Notes: generated from the sequence alone by a model not told the origin. DNA of 35,144 nt from Actinomycetes bacterium (GCA_025360225.1 JANYCN010000045.1:1-35144), one strand, 5' to 3'. Positions 15,873-24,113 are shown, numbered from the stretch's first letter. Numbers and translations are program-made.

Positions 15873-16265
15873 CTACGCCTCGTCACCGACGAGGTTGACC
15901 GTCAGACCGGCCGCGAACGCGAGCTGGGCTTGTGCGCGGTCCCGCGTGAGCAGGGCTCGCCCGGTAGCCGAGGCGGTAGCGATGATCAGCAGGTCGGCAG
16001 ACGTCGTCTGACGACGCTGTCGTCGTGCCAGCGCGTGGACCGCTCCATACGCCTCAGCTACATCCTCATCGACTGGGATCGCCTGGAACGCCGTACGGAT
16101 CGCCGTGAGCCGCGCGTCGCGGAGCGTGCGCGTCCGCGCATCGCGGGCACTCAAGACGCCAGATCGCAGCTCACCAACCGTGACGACGGAGATCGCGACC
16201 TCACCGCCACCACCGAACGGCCCCGCCGCGATGAGAACGGAGGTATCGGCGAGATGCTTCACCAT
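15873..16265 (-). CDS. VapC-type PIN-domain toxin
   Basis: A 130-residue PIN-domain protein with the four acidic residues expected for Mg2+-dependent RNase activity: D7 in LADTSVLI, E32 in VGELRSG, D91 in SADLLIIATA and D109 in LLTRDRAQ. VapC toxins cleave tRNA or rRNA. The start overlaps the upstream antitoxin by 7 bp, a standard arrangement, and the pair sits between rpsT and acpS. No sign of inactivation is visible. Confidence 0.9.
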   Translation of the reverse strand: MVKHLADTSVLIAAGPFGGGGEVAISVVTVGELRSGVLSARDARTRTLRDARLTAIRTAFQAIPVDEDVAEAYGAVHALARRQRRQTTSADLLIIATASATGRALLTRDRAQAQLAFAAGLTVNLVGDEA

Positions 16266-16525
16266 TCCGGCTCGTCATCCCAGTCGATCGACGCCTCGCC
16301 GGCGTCGATGTCGGCACCGAACGCGCCGTCCACCGGCGTCTCAAAGATGCCCATGAACGTCGCCCAGTCGACGTCGACCCGTGGTGGCGGTGACGCTACG
16401 AGCGGCAGGAGACGGGCGACCGGCCTGCCGTGCACCGTGATCGTGAACCGCGTCCCGGCCTCAGCGTCGCGAAGGATCGCCGCGACGTCGTTGCGAAGGT
16501 CGCGTTGGGCAATGGTGCGCTCCAC
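16259..16525 (-). CDS. Phd/YefM-type antitoxin (VapB)
   Basis: An 88-residue protein beginning ERTIAQRDLRNDVAAILRDAEAG and continuing with FTITVHGRPVARLLPL, the classic Phd/YefM DNA-binding fold. The acidic, tryptophan-containing C-terminus (about 60-88) would wrap and inhibit the PIN toxin encoded next. The GTG start abuts a perfect palindrome, consistent with autorepression. Confidence 0.9.
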   Translation of the reverse strand: MERTIAQRDLRNDVAAILRDAEAGTRFTITVHGRPVARLLPLVASPPPRVDVDWATFMGIFETPVDGAFGADIDAGEASIDWDDEPEW

Positions 16526-16543
16526 TGCTACAGACTGTAGCAG
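16525..16543 (-). promoter_or_regulatory. VapBC operator: perfect 9-1-9 palindrome over the -10
   Basis: CTGCTACAG (16525-16533), one base, CTGTAGCAG (16535-16543). The minus-strand -10 TACAGT lies inside the palindrome, 8 nt before the vapB GTG, so binding of the antitoxin complex would block the promoter. Confidence 0.7.
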
Positions 16544-16564
16544 CTGAGATCCCGTGCCACCCGG

Positions 16565-16936
16565 TCAGGAGGGATCGCGGACAGCGACGGCAACGGCCGC
16601 TGCGGTGGTGCGCGTGTGCGTCATCGACAGGTCGACGCGTGTCACGCCAAGCCTCTCGGCGGCAGCCAGCATCGACCCGGAGAGCGTCACCTGCGGCTTC
16701 CCGCGCCCAGCGATCTCGATCTCGCTCCAGGTGAAGGGCACGCCGCGGCCGAGCGCCTTGCCAACAGCCTCCTTCCCGGCGAAGCGCCCGGCGTAGCTCT
16801 CCACCGGGTCTGGCTTACGCTCGCACTCGGCGACCTCGAGCGCGGTGTAGACGCGCGCGCGAAACCGGTCGGGGTGCCGCGCGAGGGCCGCGGCGATCCG
16901 GTCGATCTCGATCAGGTCAAGCCCGACGAAGGTCAA
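16565..16936 (-). CDS. acpS: Holo-[acyl-carrier-protein] synthase
   Basis: A 123-residue AcpS. FVGLDLIEIDRI carries D7 and FAGKEAVGKALG carries E56, the Mg2+ ligands that correspond to D8 and E57 of the E. coli enzyme. The end has LSMTHTRTTAAAVAV. It transfers 4'-phosphopantetheine from CoA to acyl carrier protein. The start is TTG, overlapping the cupin stop as TTGA with a GAAGG upstream; no ATG or GTG fits the conserved N-terminus, and longer frames are read-through of the cupin region. Confidence 0.93.
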   Translation of the reverse strand: MTFVGLDLIEIDRIAAALARHPDRFRARVYTALEVAECERKPDPVESYAGRFAGKEAVGKALGRGVPFTWSEIEIAGRGKPQVTLSGSMLAAAERLGVTRVDLSMTHTRTTAAAVAVAVRDPS

Positions 16937-17325
16937 CCCTTCGCGCTCGCGAGGATCTCGGCGTTGACCGACTCGGGCGGGTAGCCGTAGACGTGCGTGA
17001 CGAGGTCGCAGTCGCCGTGGTTCGCGGACTGCACGGCAGTTCCGGCCGGCACGTTCACGGCCCCGCCAGCCGCGACGTCGTGGCGTACGGGCGGCTCGCC
17101 GAGGTAGATCGAGAGCGTCCCGGAGAGGACGACGAACGTCTCCTCCTGCGTGGCGTGGCGGTGTCGTCGCCCCCCCGCGCCTGGCTCGTACCGCCACACG
17201 TTCGCGCGGACGTGGGTCGACCCGAGCGCGTCGCTCAGCCCGGCGACGTGGCGGGCAGGCTCGCCGGGCTCGTGGGGGCGGGTGAGCCATGTCCGGTCGG
17301 CCGGGCCGACGATCCGAGGTCGCAT
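16933..17325 (-). CDS. Cupin-domain protein
   Basis: A 130-residue single-domain cupin. The metal motif is GGRRHRHATQEETFVVLSG (H-x-H-x4-E), and the second motif lies around PAGTAVQSANHGDCDLV, with N in place of the usual histidine spacing. Small cupins of this type bind sugars or metals, or act as dioxygenases or isomerases; no substrate can be named. The ATG lies 7 nt after a TACACT hexamer. Its stop is coupled to acpS, so acpS is probably expressed from this promoter. Confidence 0.85.
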   Translation of the reverse strand: MRPRIVGPADRTWLTRPHEPGEPARHVAGLSDALGSTHVRANVWRYEPGAGGRRHRHATQEETFVVLSGTLSIYLGEPPVRHDVAAGGAVNVPAGTAVQSANHGDCDLVTHVYGYPPESVNAEILASAKG

Positions 17326-17332
17326 GGCGAGG

Positions 17333-17353
17333 AGTGTACGCCTCCCCTACACT
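17333..17353. promoter_or_regulatory. Back-to-back leaderless promoters, cupin / nickel-type transporter
   Basis: Minus-strand TACACT (17338-17333) is 7 nt from the cupin ATG; plus-strand TACACT (17348-17353) is 7 nt from the transporter GTG. The hexamers form a 7-bp inverted repeat 9 bp apart. Confidence 0.65.
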
Positions 17354-17360
17354 CGGCAGC

Positions 17361-17996
17361 GTGGAGGTCCTCGATCGGTGGCTCGCAGGCCTTGGCTCCG
17401 GGAACGCGCTGCTGCTCGCAACCGTGATCGCGATCCTGATCGGGTTGCGCCACGCGACCGATCCCGACCACGTCGCGGCGCTCGTCGCGCTGCTCGCCGG
17501 CGAGCAGCGGGCAGGTGTCCGGCGGGCAGCCCGGATCGGGATCGCCTGGGGCGCCGGGCACGCGACGTCGCTGGTCGCGTTCGGCACGCCGGTCGTCGTC
17601 GGGGCGCGCTACCTGCCGACCGATGCCCGCCGCGCCTGCACGATCGCCGTCGGCCTCCTGATCGTCGCCTTCTCGATCCGGCTCTGGCTCCGCCGCGGCC
17701 GGCCGGCCGCACGTCGCGCGCGAACGCCGCAGGCGGCGTACGCCGTCGGCCTCGTGCACGGGATGGGCGGGTCGGCTGGAATCGGGGTCCTGCTGCTCGC
17801 GTCGATCGCGAGCCCGCTCCTGGCCTTCGCAGCGCTCGTGCTCTTCGCCGGGTTCGCGGCCCTGTCGATGGCGCTGCTCTCGGCCGGGTTCGCCGTCGCG
17901 ATTGGCACCCGTAGCCCGGCGATGCTCGACCGCGCGACGCCTGCCCTGGCGGCGGCCGGCACGCTGTTCGGCGCCTGGTACGCGATCACCGCTTGA
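17361..17996 (+). CDS. Nickel/cobalt (NicO/NiCoT-like) membrane transporter
   Basis: A 211-residue membrane protein with about six helices. The signature RHATDPDH (residues 30-37) at the end of the first helix matches the RHA-x-D-x-DH metal motif of NiCoT/NicO/UreH-like transporters. A second conserved pattern, GLVHGMGGSAGIGVLLL, resembles the H-x-x-GGS/A region of the same group. It probably moves Ni2+ or Co2+ across the membrane; other transition metals are possible. The GTG at 17361 gives the shortest N-terminus in keeping with the leaderless promoter; upstream codons in frame overlap the cupin promoter. Confidence 0.8.
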   Translation: MEVLDRWLAGLGSGNALLLATVIAILIGLRHATDPDHVAALVALLAGEQRAGVRRAARIGIAWGAGHATSLVAFGTPVVVGARYLPTDARRACTIAVGLLIVAFSIRLWLRRGRPAARRARTPQAAYAVGLVHGMGGSAGIGVLLLASIASPLLAFAALVLFAGFAALSMALLSAGFAVAIGTRSPAMLDRATPALAAAGTLFGAWYAITA

Positions 17997-18022
17997 CAAA
18001 CCGACCGGTCGGTCTGTACACT
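17993..18022 (+). promoter_or_regulatory. tetR promoter with embedded operator
   Basis: TTGACA (17993-17998) and TACACT (18017-18022), 18-bp spacer, 6 nt before the ATG. The perfect palindrome ACCGACCGGTCGGT (18000-18013) lies in the spacer, an ideal place for autorepression. Confidence 0.75.
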
Positions 18023-18028
18023 CCGGTC

Positions 18029-18622
18029 ATGGTCGTAACGGACAAGGGCGAGGACACCCGCCGACGCGTCGTCGAGGTCGCCGCACGGCACTTCGCCGAG
18101 TCCGGCTACGCCGGAGCGTCGCTGAACGACCTGATCCGCGACACCGGCCTCACGAAGGGCGGGTTCTACTTCCACTTCGACTCGAAGGAGTCGCTCGCCC
18201 TCGCGGTCCTGGACCACCTGCACGAGAGCTGGCACGGCCAGCTGCTCGCGTCGGTGCGGCCGCAGGAGCGCGCGGTCGACGAGATCCGGGTGATCGTGCG
18301 TGCCCTCGCGGAGATGAAGGCGAGCCACCCGGAGCAGGCCGCGATCGGGCGGCTGTGCATGGAGCTGCCACGCGAGGCAGGGCTCGAGCGCCATGCCGAC
18401 CACTTCCGCGGCTGGTACGCGATGACCGAGCAGCTGCTCGGCCGCGCGCGCGACGAGGGCGACCTCGACCCGTCGATCGATCTCGGCGCGGCCGCCCGCT
18501 ACGTCGTCGGCGCCTTCGTCGGCGCCGACCAGCTCTCCGATCTCGAGGGCGACGGCCGCATGCTCCGCGACGTGGACGCCCACATCACCTTCAGCCTGCG
18601 CGCGGTCGGCGCCCGGGTCTGA
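18029..18622 (+). CDS. TetR-family transcriptional regulator
   Basis: A 197-residue TetR repressor. The helix-turn-helix occupies about residues 12-58 (RRRVVEVAARHFAESGYAGASLNDLIRDTG, then LTKGGFYFHFDSKESL, the strongly conserved YYHF-like motif). The C-terminal ligand domain is helical. The ATG at 18029 is chosen because an in-frame upstream start would lie inside the promoter and operator. A near-identical palindrome in front of the next gene indicates that it represses both itself and the MMPL exporter, the usual efflux-repressor circuit. The ligand is unknown. Confidence 0.92.
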   Translation: MVVTDKGEDTRRRVVEVAARHFAESGYAGASLNDLIRDTGLTKGGFYFHFDSKESLALAVLDHLHESWHGQLLASVRPQERAVDEIRVIVRALAEMKASHPEQAAIGRLCMELPREAGLERHADHFRGWYAMTEQLLGRARDEGDLDPSIDLGAAARYVVGAFVGADQLSDLEGDGRMLRDVDAHITFSLRAVGARV

Positions 18623-18643
18623 CCTCATTTTCCCCGAATAACC

Positions 18644-18659
18644 TACCAACCAGTCGGTA
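18644..18659 (+). promoter_or_regulatory. Second TetR operator, upstream of MMPL gene
   Basis: TACCAACCAGTCGGTA is an imperfect palindrome; its inner 14 bases match the tetR-promoter palindrome at 12 positions. It lies just 4-5 nt before the AGGAGG ribosome-binding site of the MMPL gene. Confidence 0.7.
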
Positions 18660-18673
18660 TCCAGGAGGCTCCC

Positions 18674-20815
18674 TTGATCAACCCGCTCTCGCCCCCACGC
18701 CTCGCGTCGGCCTCGGCGCGTAACCCCTGGCGCGTGATTACGATCTGGGCCGCGCTGCTCGTTGCGTCGATCGCGATCATCGCCACGATGCTCGCCGGCG
18801 TCCTCACGACCGAGCAGGGCTTCACCGGCACGCCCGAGTCCCAGCAGGCTGCCGCGCTGATCGCCGCGCGCGCCCACGCCCCGGCCGCGGTCGTCGAGAC
18901 GATCGTCGTCCACGCTCCGGCCGGCGTCACCGACCCCCGGACGAAGCGCGCCGTCGTCGCGCTTGCGGCAGGAGTCGAGGCGCTCGGCCCGACGGTCGTC
19001 AGCAGCGTCGTGACGCCGTTCGCGGGTGGCGACCGGAGCCTCGTCTCGGCGGACGGCACCGACATCCTCGTGCCGGTCGCGATGGCCGGCACGCTCAAGC
19101 AGGCGCAGGACTCGGTCGACCAGGTGCTGGCCGTCGTCGCTGCCGCCAACACCCCCACCCTTACCGCGCACATGACCGGCCAGGCCTCGATCGCGCACGA
19201 CATCAACGCGACCTCGCAGACCGACCTCTCGACCGGCGAGTCGATCGGGATCCCGGTTGCGCTCCTGATCCTGCTCCTGGTGTTCGGCGCCCTCGTCTCG
19301 GCGCTGCTCCCCCTGATGCTCTCGATCGTCGCGATCGTCGTGTCGCTCGCGCTGACCGCGATCGTCGGCGAGTTCTACTCGCTCTCCTTCTTCGTCACGA
19401 ACATGATCACGATGATGGGCCTCGCCGTCGGCATCGACTACGTCCTGTTCATCGTGTCGCGGTTCCGCGAGGAGCGCGCGGCGGGCCTGGACAAGCTGGC
19501 CGCGATCGACCGCACCGGCGAGACCGCGAGCCGCGCCGTCTTCTTCTCCGGCGTGACCGTGATCGTCGCGCTGCTCGGGATGCTGATCGTGCCGACGTCG
19601 ATCTTCGTCAGCCTCGGCGCCGGTGCAATCCTCGTCGTGCTGTCCGCGATCGCTGCGGCGCTGACGCTCGTTCCGGCGGTGCTGAGCCTGCTCGGCGACC
19701 GGATCGAGCGTGGCTCCGTCGGCCGACTCGTTCCGAGCGGGTTGCGCCGGATGCGCACCGGCGGCTTCTGGGGACGCGCCGTGACGGGCGTGATGCGCCG
19801 CCCGATCGTGAGCCTGCTCGTGACCGCAGGGCTTCTCGGGTTCGCCGCGATCCCGTACCTCTCGATCAGCACCGGCACGGCGGGCGTCTCGACCCTCCCG
19901 TCGTCCCTGCCGTCCCGCCAGGCCTACGACGTGCTCCAGTCCCGGTTCTCGGTCGGGCGGATCGCGCCAGCCGACATCCCGGTCACCGGCCCGGACGAGG
20001 CGAGGCAGATCGCCACGGCGATCACCGGCGATCCGCGCTACGGGACGCCGGCGCTCGTGAACGGCGTGCTCGAGATCCCGATCAACCTCGACCCGAACAG
20101 CCTCGCTGCCGTCGACGCGATCCGGCATCTCCGCACCGTCTCGACGACGCCGGTCGGCGGCTCGACGTCGATGAGCGTCGACTACTTCGACATCGTCGAC
20201 ACGTACCTGCCGATCGTGTTCGCGATCGTGCTCGCGCTCTCGTTCCTCGTGCTGCTCGTCGCGTTCCGCTCGATCGTGGTGCCGTTCGTCGCGATCGCGA
20301 TGAACCTGCTCTCGGTCGGGGCGGCCTACGGGGTGCTCGTGTTCGTGATGCAGCAGGGACACCTCGCCGGCCTGTTCGGGTTCCAGCAGGTGCCGACGAT
20401 CGAGGCGTGGTTGCCGCTGTTCCTGTTCTCGGTGCTGTTCGGGCTCTCGATGGACTACCACGTGTTCCTGCTCTCACGCATCCGCGAGCGCTGGCTCGCA
20501 ACAGGCGACGTCGAGGACTCGATCACCTTCGGCATCACGTCGAGCGCCCGGCTGATCACCGGTGCCGCGCTGATCATGGTGGCGGTGTTCGGCGGCTTCG
20601 CGGCCGGCCAGCTGGTGATGTTCCAGCAGATGGGCTTCGGGCTCGCGGTCGCGGTGCTGCTCGACGCGACGCTCGTGCGCACGATCCTGGTGCCGGCGAC
20701 GATGAAGCTCCTCGGGCGCCGGAACTGGTACCTCCCGCGCGGCCTGCACTGGCTGCCGACGATCTCGATCGAGGGCGACCTGGGAGGCCGGGAGCCGGTG
20801 GCTACTCGACCGTAA
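18674..20815 (+). CDS. MMPL/RND-superfamily exporter
   Basis: A 713-residue MMPL-family transporter. A helix at about 20-42, a soluble domain, then helices from about 195-360 including MITMMGLAVGIDYVLFIVSRFREE, the family's GxxxDY proton-relay motif; the second half repeats this with SVLFGLSMDYHVFLLSRIRERW (about 585-605) and a helix bundle to about 690. It is predicted to use the proton gradient to export lipids or hydrophobic drugs. The TTG start is set by an AGGAGG at 18663-18668. It is the target of the adjacent TetR regulator, which suggests an inducible export role. Its end overlaps glmS convergently by 14 bp. Confidence 0.92.
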   Translation: MINPLSPPRLASASARNPWRVITIWAALLVASIAIIATMLAGVLTTEQGFTGTPESQQAAALIAARAHAPAAVVETIVVHAPAGVTDPRTKRAVVALAAGVEALGPTVVSSVVTPFAGGDRSLVSADGTDILVPVAMAGTLKQAQDSVDQVLAVVAAANTPTLTAHMTGQASIAHDINATSQTDLSTGESIGIPVALLILLLVFGALVSALLPLMLSIVAIVVSLALTAIVGEFYSLSFFVTNMITMMGLAVGIDYVLFIVSRFREERAAGLDKLAAIDRTGETASRAVFFSGVTVIVALLGMLIVPTSIFVSLGAGAILVVLSAIAAALTLVPAVLSLLGDRIERGSVGRLVPSGLRRMRTGGFWGRAVTGVMRRPIVSLLVTAGLLGFAAIPYLSISTGTAGVSTLPSSLPSRQAYDVLQSRFSVGRIAPADIPVTGPDEARQIATAITGDPRYGTPALVNGVLEIPINLDPNSLAAVDAIRHLRTVSTTPVGGSTSMSVDYFDIVDTYLPIVFAIVLALSFLVLLVAFRSIVVPFVAIAMNLLSVGAAYGVLVFVMQQGHLAGLFGFQQVPTIEAWLPLFLFSVLFGLSMDYHVFLLSRIRERWLATGDVEDSITFGITSSARLITGAALIMVAVFGGFAAGQLVMFQQMGFGLAVAVLLDATLVRTILVPATMKLLGRRNWYLPRGLHWLPTISIEGDLGGREPVATRP

Positions 20816-22640
20816 CGGTCTTTGCCAGGTTCCGCGGACGGTCGACGTCCAGCCCGAGCGTGCGGGCGATCCGGTAGGCGATCAGCTGCAAGGGGATCAC
20901 CGCGAGCACGGGCTGGAGCTCCTCGATCGTCCGCGGGACGTACAGGACGTGGTCGGCGTGGATCGCGATCGCGTCGTTCCCCTCCGTCGCGATCGCGATC
21001 ACGTGCGCCTTGCGCGCCCGGACCTCCTGGATGTTCGAGATCATCTTCTCGAAGACGTGGGAGTCCGTCGCCACCGCGACGACCGGCGTGTCATCGGAGA
21101 GCAGGGCGATCGGGCCGTGCTTCATCTCGCCGCCCGGGTAGGCGTCGGTGGGGATGTAGCTGATCTCCTTCAGCTTCAACGCCCCCTCGAGGCAGATCGG
21201 GAAGCCGATGTGCCGGCCGAGGAAGAGGAAGAAGCGGTCGTGCGCGAACCGCCGCGCGATCATGTCGACCTTCGCCTCGAGCGCCGGGTCGTCGAGCACC
21301 CGCTGCGCCAGCTCGGGAAGGCGCGCCAGCTCGCTACCGATCGCGCTCACCTGCTCGGGCGAAAGTCGCCAGCGCAGCTGGGCGAGGCGCAGGGCGAGCA
21401 ACGTCAGGAGCGTTACCTGGGCGGTGAAGCACTTCGTCGAGGCAACGCCGATCTCGAGCCCAGCGCGCGTGTACAGCACGCCATCAGCGGCGCGTGTCGC
21501 AGCGCTCCCCATGACGTTCGTGATCACGACGACCTTCGCGCCACGCTCCCGCGCGAGCTGCATGGCGGCCAGGGTGTCTGCCGTCTCACCGGACTGGGAG
21601 ATGGCAAGCACCAGGGTCGACGGGTCGAACACCGGGTTGCGGTAGCGCCACTCGGACGCGACGTCTGCCTCCGTCGCGATCCCCGCCCACTCCTCGATCA
21701 GGTAGCGCCCGACGAGGCCGGCGTGCAGCGCGGTGCCACAGCCGACGATCAGCACCCGGTTGACCGAGGCGAGCTCTGAGTCGCTGAGGCCGATCCCGTC
21801 GAGGTGCAGCGCGCCGTTGCGGTAGCGCTCGCCGATCGTGTCGGCGATCGCCGTCGGCTGCTCGTAGATCTCCTTCAGCATGAACGTCTCGTAGCCGCCC
21901 TTCTCGGCGACCTCGATCGAGGCGTCGGCCTCCTCGATCTCCCGCTCGATCGCCGGCCCGCCCGCCATCGGCCAGAAGCGCGCACCGCTCGGCGAGACGT
22001 CGACCACCTCGTCCTCGACGACGTACTGCACCTGACGCGTCTGCTCGAGGAACGCCGGCAGGAAGCTCGCGATGAACGTCTCACCGTCGCCCCTCCCGAC
22101 GACGAGCGGTGGCCAGGCGTGGCGCGCTGCGACGATGCGCTCGGGCTCGTCCGCCGCCATCACGAGGAAGGCGAAGTGCCCTTCGAGCCGCGGGTACACG
22201 CGACGGACTGCCTCGACGAGGTCACCGTCGTACACCTCCGAAAGCAGGTGCACGAGCGCCTCGGTGTCGGTCTCGGAGCTCAGCTCGTGGCCCGCCGCGG
22301 CAACCTCGGCACGCAGATCGACGTAGTTCTCGAAGATCCCGTTCATCAGCACCGCGAGGCGGCCGTCATTCGAGAGGAACGGATGGGCGTTGCGGTCCTC
22401 GACGCCACCATGCGTCGCCCATCGCGTGTGCCCCATGCCGAGCCGGGCGGACGAGTGGTTCGCGCCGACCAGCGCACGAAGCTCGGCGACCTTTCCCGTG
22501 GTGCGGTCACGCACCAGGCCGTCCTCCTCGAGCAGCACGATCCCGGTCGAGTCGTAGCCGCGATACTCGAGCCGCTCGAGCCCGTCGAGGAGCAGCCCCT
22601 TACAGGCCCGCGGGCCCGTGTAGCCGATGATCCCGCACAC
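20802..22640 (-). CDS. glmS: Glucosamine-6-phosphate synthase (isomerizing)
   Basis: A 612-residue GlmS. The GTG start places the nucleophile cysteine at residue 2 in CGIIGYTG, as needed for the N-terminal glutaminase domain (about 2-215), with RGYDSTG, GHTRWATHG and MNGIFENY. Two SIS domains follow (about 290-420 and 460-600), with VGCGTALHAG, AISQSGETADT and the conserved C-terminal PRNLAKTVTVE. It converts fructose-6-phosphate and glutamine to glucosamine-6-phosphate, the first step toward UDP-GlcNAc. A longer upstream frame is not conserved. It lies 44 bp downstream of glmM, with its own -10 (TAGACT at 22653-22648, 7 nt upstream). Confidence 0.97.
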   Translation of the reverse strand: MCGIIGYTGPRACKGLLLDGLERLEYRGYDSTGIVLLEEDGLVRDRTTGKVAELRALVGANHSSARLGMGHTRWATHGGVEDRNAHPFLSNDGRLAVLMNGIFENYVDLRAEVAAAGHELSSETDTEALVHLLSEVYDGDLVEAVRRVYPRLEGHFAFLVMAADEPERIVAARHAWPPLVVGRGDGETFIASFLPAFLEQTRQVQYVVEDEVVDVSPSGARFWPMAGGPAIEREIEEADASIEVAEKGGYETFMLKEIYEQPTAIADTIGERYRNGALHLDGIGLSDSELASVNRVLIVGCGTALHAGLVGRYLIEEWAGIATEADVASEWRYRNPVFDPSTLVLAISQSGETADTLAAMQLARERGAKVVVITNVMGSAATRAADGVLYTRAGLEIGVASTKCFTAQVTLLTLLALRLAQLRWRLSPEQVSAIGSELARLPELAQRVLDDPALEAKVDMIARRFAHDRFFLFLGRHIGFPICLEGALKLKEISYIPTDAYPGGEMKHGPIALLSDDTPVVAVATDSHVFEKMISNIQEVRARKAHVIAIATEGNDAIAIHADHVLYVPRTIEELQPVLAVIPLQLIAYRIARTLGLDVDRPRNLAKTVTVE

Positions 22641-22647
22641 GCCCCGG

Positions 22648-22653
22648 AGTCTA
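22648..22653 (-). promoter_or_regulatory. Leaderless -10 for glmS
   Basis: Minus-strand TAGACT, 7 nt before the glmS GTG. Confidence 0.5.
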
Positions 22654-22684
22654 CCCGCCGAACGGTACCCGCCGTGCTCCTGCG

Positions 22685-24022
22685 CTACAGCCCGAGCTCG
22701 GCCTCGACGACGGCGACGAGGGTCTCCGCGTGCCGCGTGCAGGTCTCGTGGTCGGCGGCCTCCACCATCACGCGAACCAGTGGCTCCGTCCCGGACGCGC
22801 GCAGCACGACCCGTCCCTCGCTGCCAAGCTCGCTCTCGATCGCGGTGACGGCGTCCCACACCGCCGTTGCGTCGGCCAGTCTCGTGCGATCGGCGCGGAC
22901 GGAGATCAGCCGCTGCGGGTACTTGCGGATCACCGCGGCGGCATCGGCGAGCGTCTGTCCGGCGCGCGCGAGGGCTCCCAGGAGGAGCGCGGCCGTGAGC
23001 ATCCCGTCGCCCGTCGTGCCGTGGTCGAGCGCGATCACGTGGCCGGACTGCTCACCCCCGAGCGCCGCGCCGCGTGCCCGCATCGCCTCGAGCACGTACC
23101 GGTCGCCGACGTCGGTGACGACGATCTCGCAGCCAAGCGCCTCGAGCGCCCGGTGCAGGCCGAGGTTCGCCATTGACGTGACGACGACGACCCGGCCCGG
23201 GAGCGCGTTGCGGGCGATCATGTCGGTCGCGAGGATCGCGAGCAGGTGATCGCCGTCGACGCGCTCCCCCGCGCCGTCGACGCACAGGAGCCGGTCGGCG
23301 TCACCATCGAAGGCGAGGCCGAGGTCGTACCCGCCAGCGCCGACGGCGGCGGCGACGTGCTCGAGATGGGTTGACCCGCAGCGCACGTTGATGTTCACGC
23401 CCGTTGGCGCCGCCGCGATCAGCTCGTAGGTGACGCCGAGACGGTCGAGCATCTCCCGAGCGACGGGCGACGCCGCGCCGTGCGCGCAGTCAACCACCAC
23501 CCGTATCGCACCGAGCGGCGTGTCGACGACGCTCGCGACCCACGCGGCGTAGCGCGCGGCGCCGTCAGCGATCGGCTCGCTCACACCGACGCCGTACCCG
23601 GTCGGCGGATCGTCGTGCTCACCGAGCAGCGCCTCGATCCGGTGCTCCTGGTCGTCCGTCAGCTTGAAGCCGTCGGCGCCGAAGAACTTGATGCCGTTGT
23701 CCGGGTAGGCGTTGTGGCTTGCCGAGATCACCGCACCGACGTCTGCACCGAGGTCACGCACGAGCCAGGCGACGCCGGGCGTGGGGATCACCGAGGCGCG
23801 GAGCGCGGTGCCACCAGCCGAGGCGATACCGGCACACAACGCATCCTCGAGCATCGTGCCCGACCGGCGCGTGTCGCGACCGACAACGACCCGCGGACGG
23901 GCGACGCCGGCCGCGAGCGACAGACGGACGACGGCACGCCCCAGTCCGAGCGCGAGCTCGGGCGTGAGGAACTCGTTCGCGAGCCCGCGAACGCCATCGG
24001 TGCCGAAGTAGTGGCGCGCCAT
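22685..24022 (-). CDS. glmM: Phosphoglucosamine mutase
   Basis: A 445-residue alpha-phosphohexomutase. The N-terminal YFGTDGVRG, the active-site ISASHNAYPDNG with S102 as the phosphoserine, the metal loop DGDADR and the phosphate-binding RASGTEPLVRVM near the C-terminus are all present. It converts glucosamine-6-phosphate to glucosamine-1-phosphate, following GlmS in the same pathway. The gene lies downstream of rplM-rpsI on the same strand, a common actinobacterial order. A -10 TAGGCT lies 6 nt before the ATG, so it can be transcribed separately. Confidence 0.97.
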   Translation of the reverse strand: MARHYFGTDGVRGLANEFLTPELALGLGRAVVRLSLAAGVARPRVVVGRDTRRSGTMLEDALCAGIASAGGTALRASVIPTPGVAWLVRDLGADVGAVISASHNAYPDNGIKFFGADGFKLTDDQEHRIEALLGEHDDPPTGYGVGVSEPIADGAARYAAWVASVVDTPLGAIRVVVDCAHGAASPVAREMLDRLGVTYELIAAAPTGVNINVRCGSTHLEHVAAAVGAGGYDLGLAFDGDADRLLCVDGAGERVDGDHLLAILATDMIARNALPGRVVVVTSMANLGLHRALEALGCEIVVTDVGDRYVLEAMRARGAALGGEQSGHVIALDHGTTGDGMLTAALLLGALARAGQTLADAAAVIRKYPQRLISVRADRTRLADATAVWDAVTAIESELGSEGRVVLRASGTEPLVRVMVEAADHETCTRHAETLVAVVEAELGL

Positions 24023-24028
24023 GGCGCG

Positions 24029-24034
24029 AGCCTA
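24029..24034 (-). promoter_or_regulatory. Leaderless -10 for glmM inside repeat copy
   Basis: Minus-strand TAGGCT is 6 nt before the glmM ATG; its first two bases are the end of the inverted 31-bp repeat copy at 24033-24063. Confidence 0.5.
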
Positions 24035-24063
24035 GTGGCGCGCCAGCGAGCTGGCGTGGCGGT
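24033..24063 (-). repeat. 31-bp dispersed repeat, diverged inverted copy
   Basis: Read on the minus strand this matches about 21 of 31 positions, including CCACGCCA, CTCGC and the terminal CCACTA. Its core (24046-24059) is an exact 14-bp reverse complement of 24118-24131 in the next copy. Confidence 0.5.
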
Positions 24064-24113
24064 CGCAGCGGCCGGAACGAGCGGTCGCCGAATCGGGCGC
24101 TCCAAGAAGCCGA

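Noticed and set aside
16937-17587. 340-residue frame ending in acpS as a fusion protein
   Set aside because: The upstream part is antisense/out-of-frame to the cupin gene and is not conserved; the TTG at 16936 gives a normal AcpS.
17609-20461. Very long open frame (950 residues) on the minus strand across tetR and the MMPL gene
   Set aside because: It is antisense to clear TetR and MMPL genes, has low-complexity Arg/Glu/Asp/His composition and no domain. Long shadow frames are expected at this GC content.
22641-22859. N-terminal extension of glmS
   Set aside because: GlmS needs its catalytic cysteine right after the start, which the GTG at 22640 provides.
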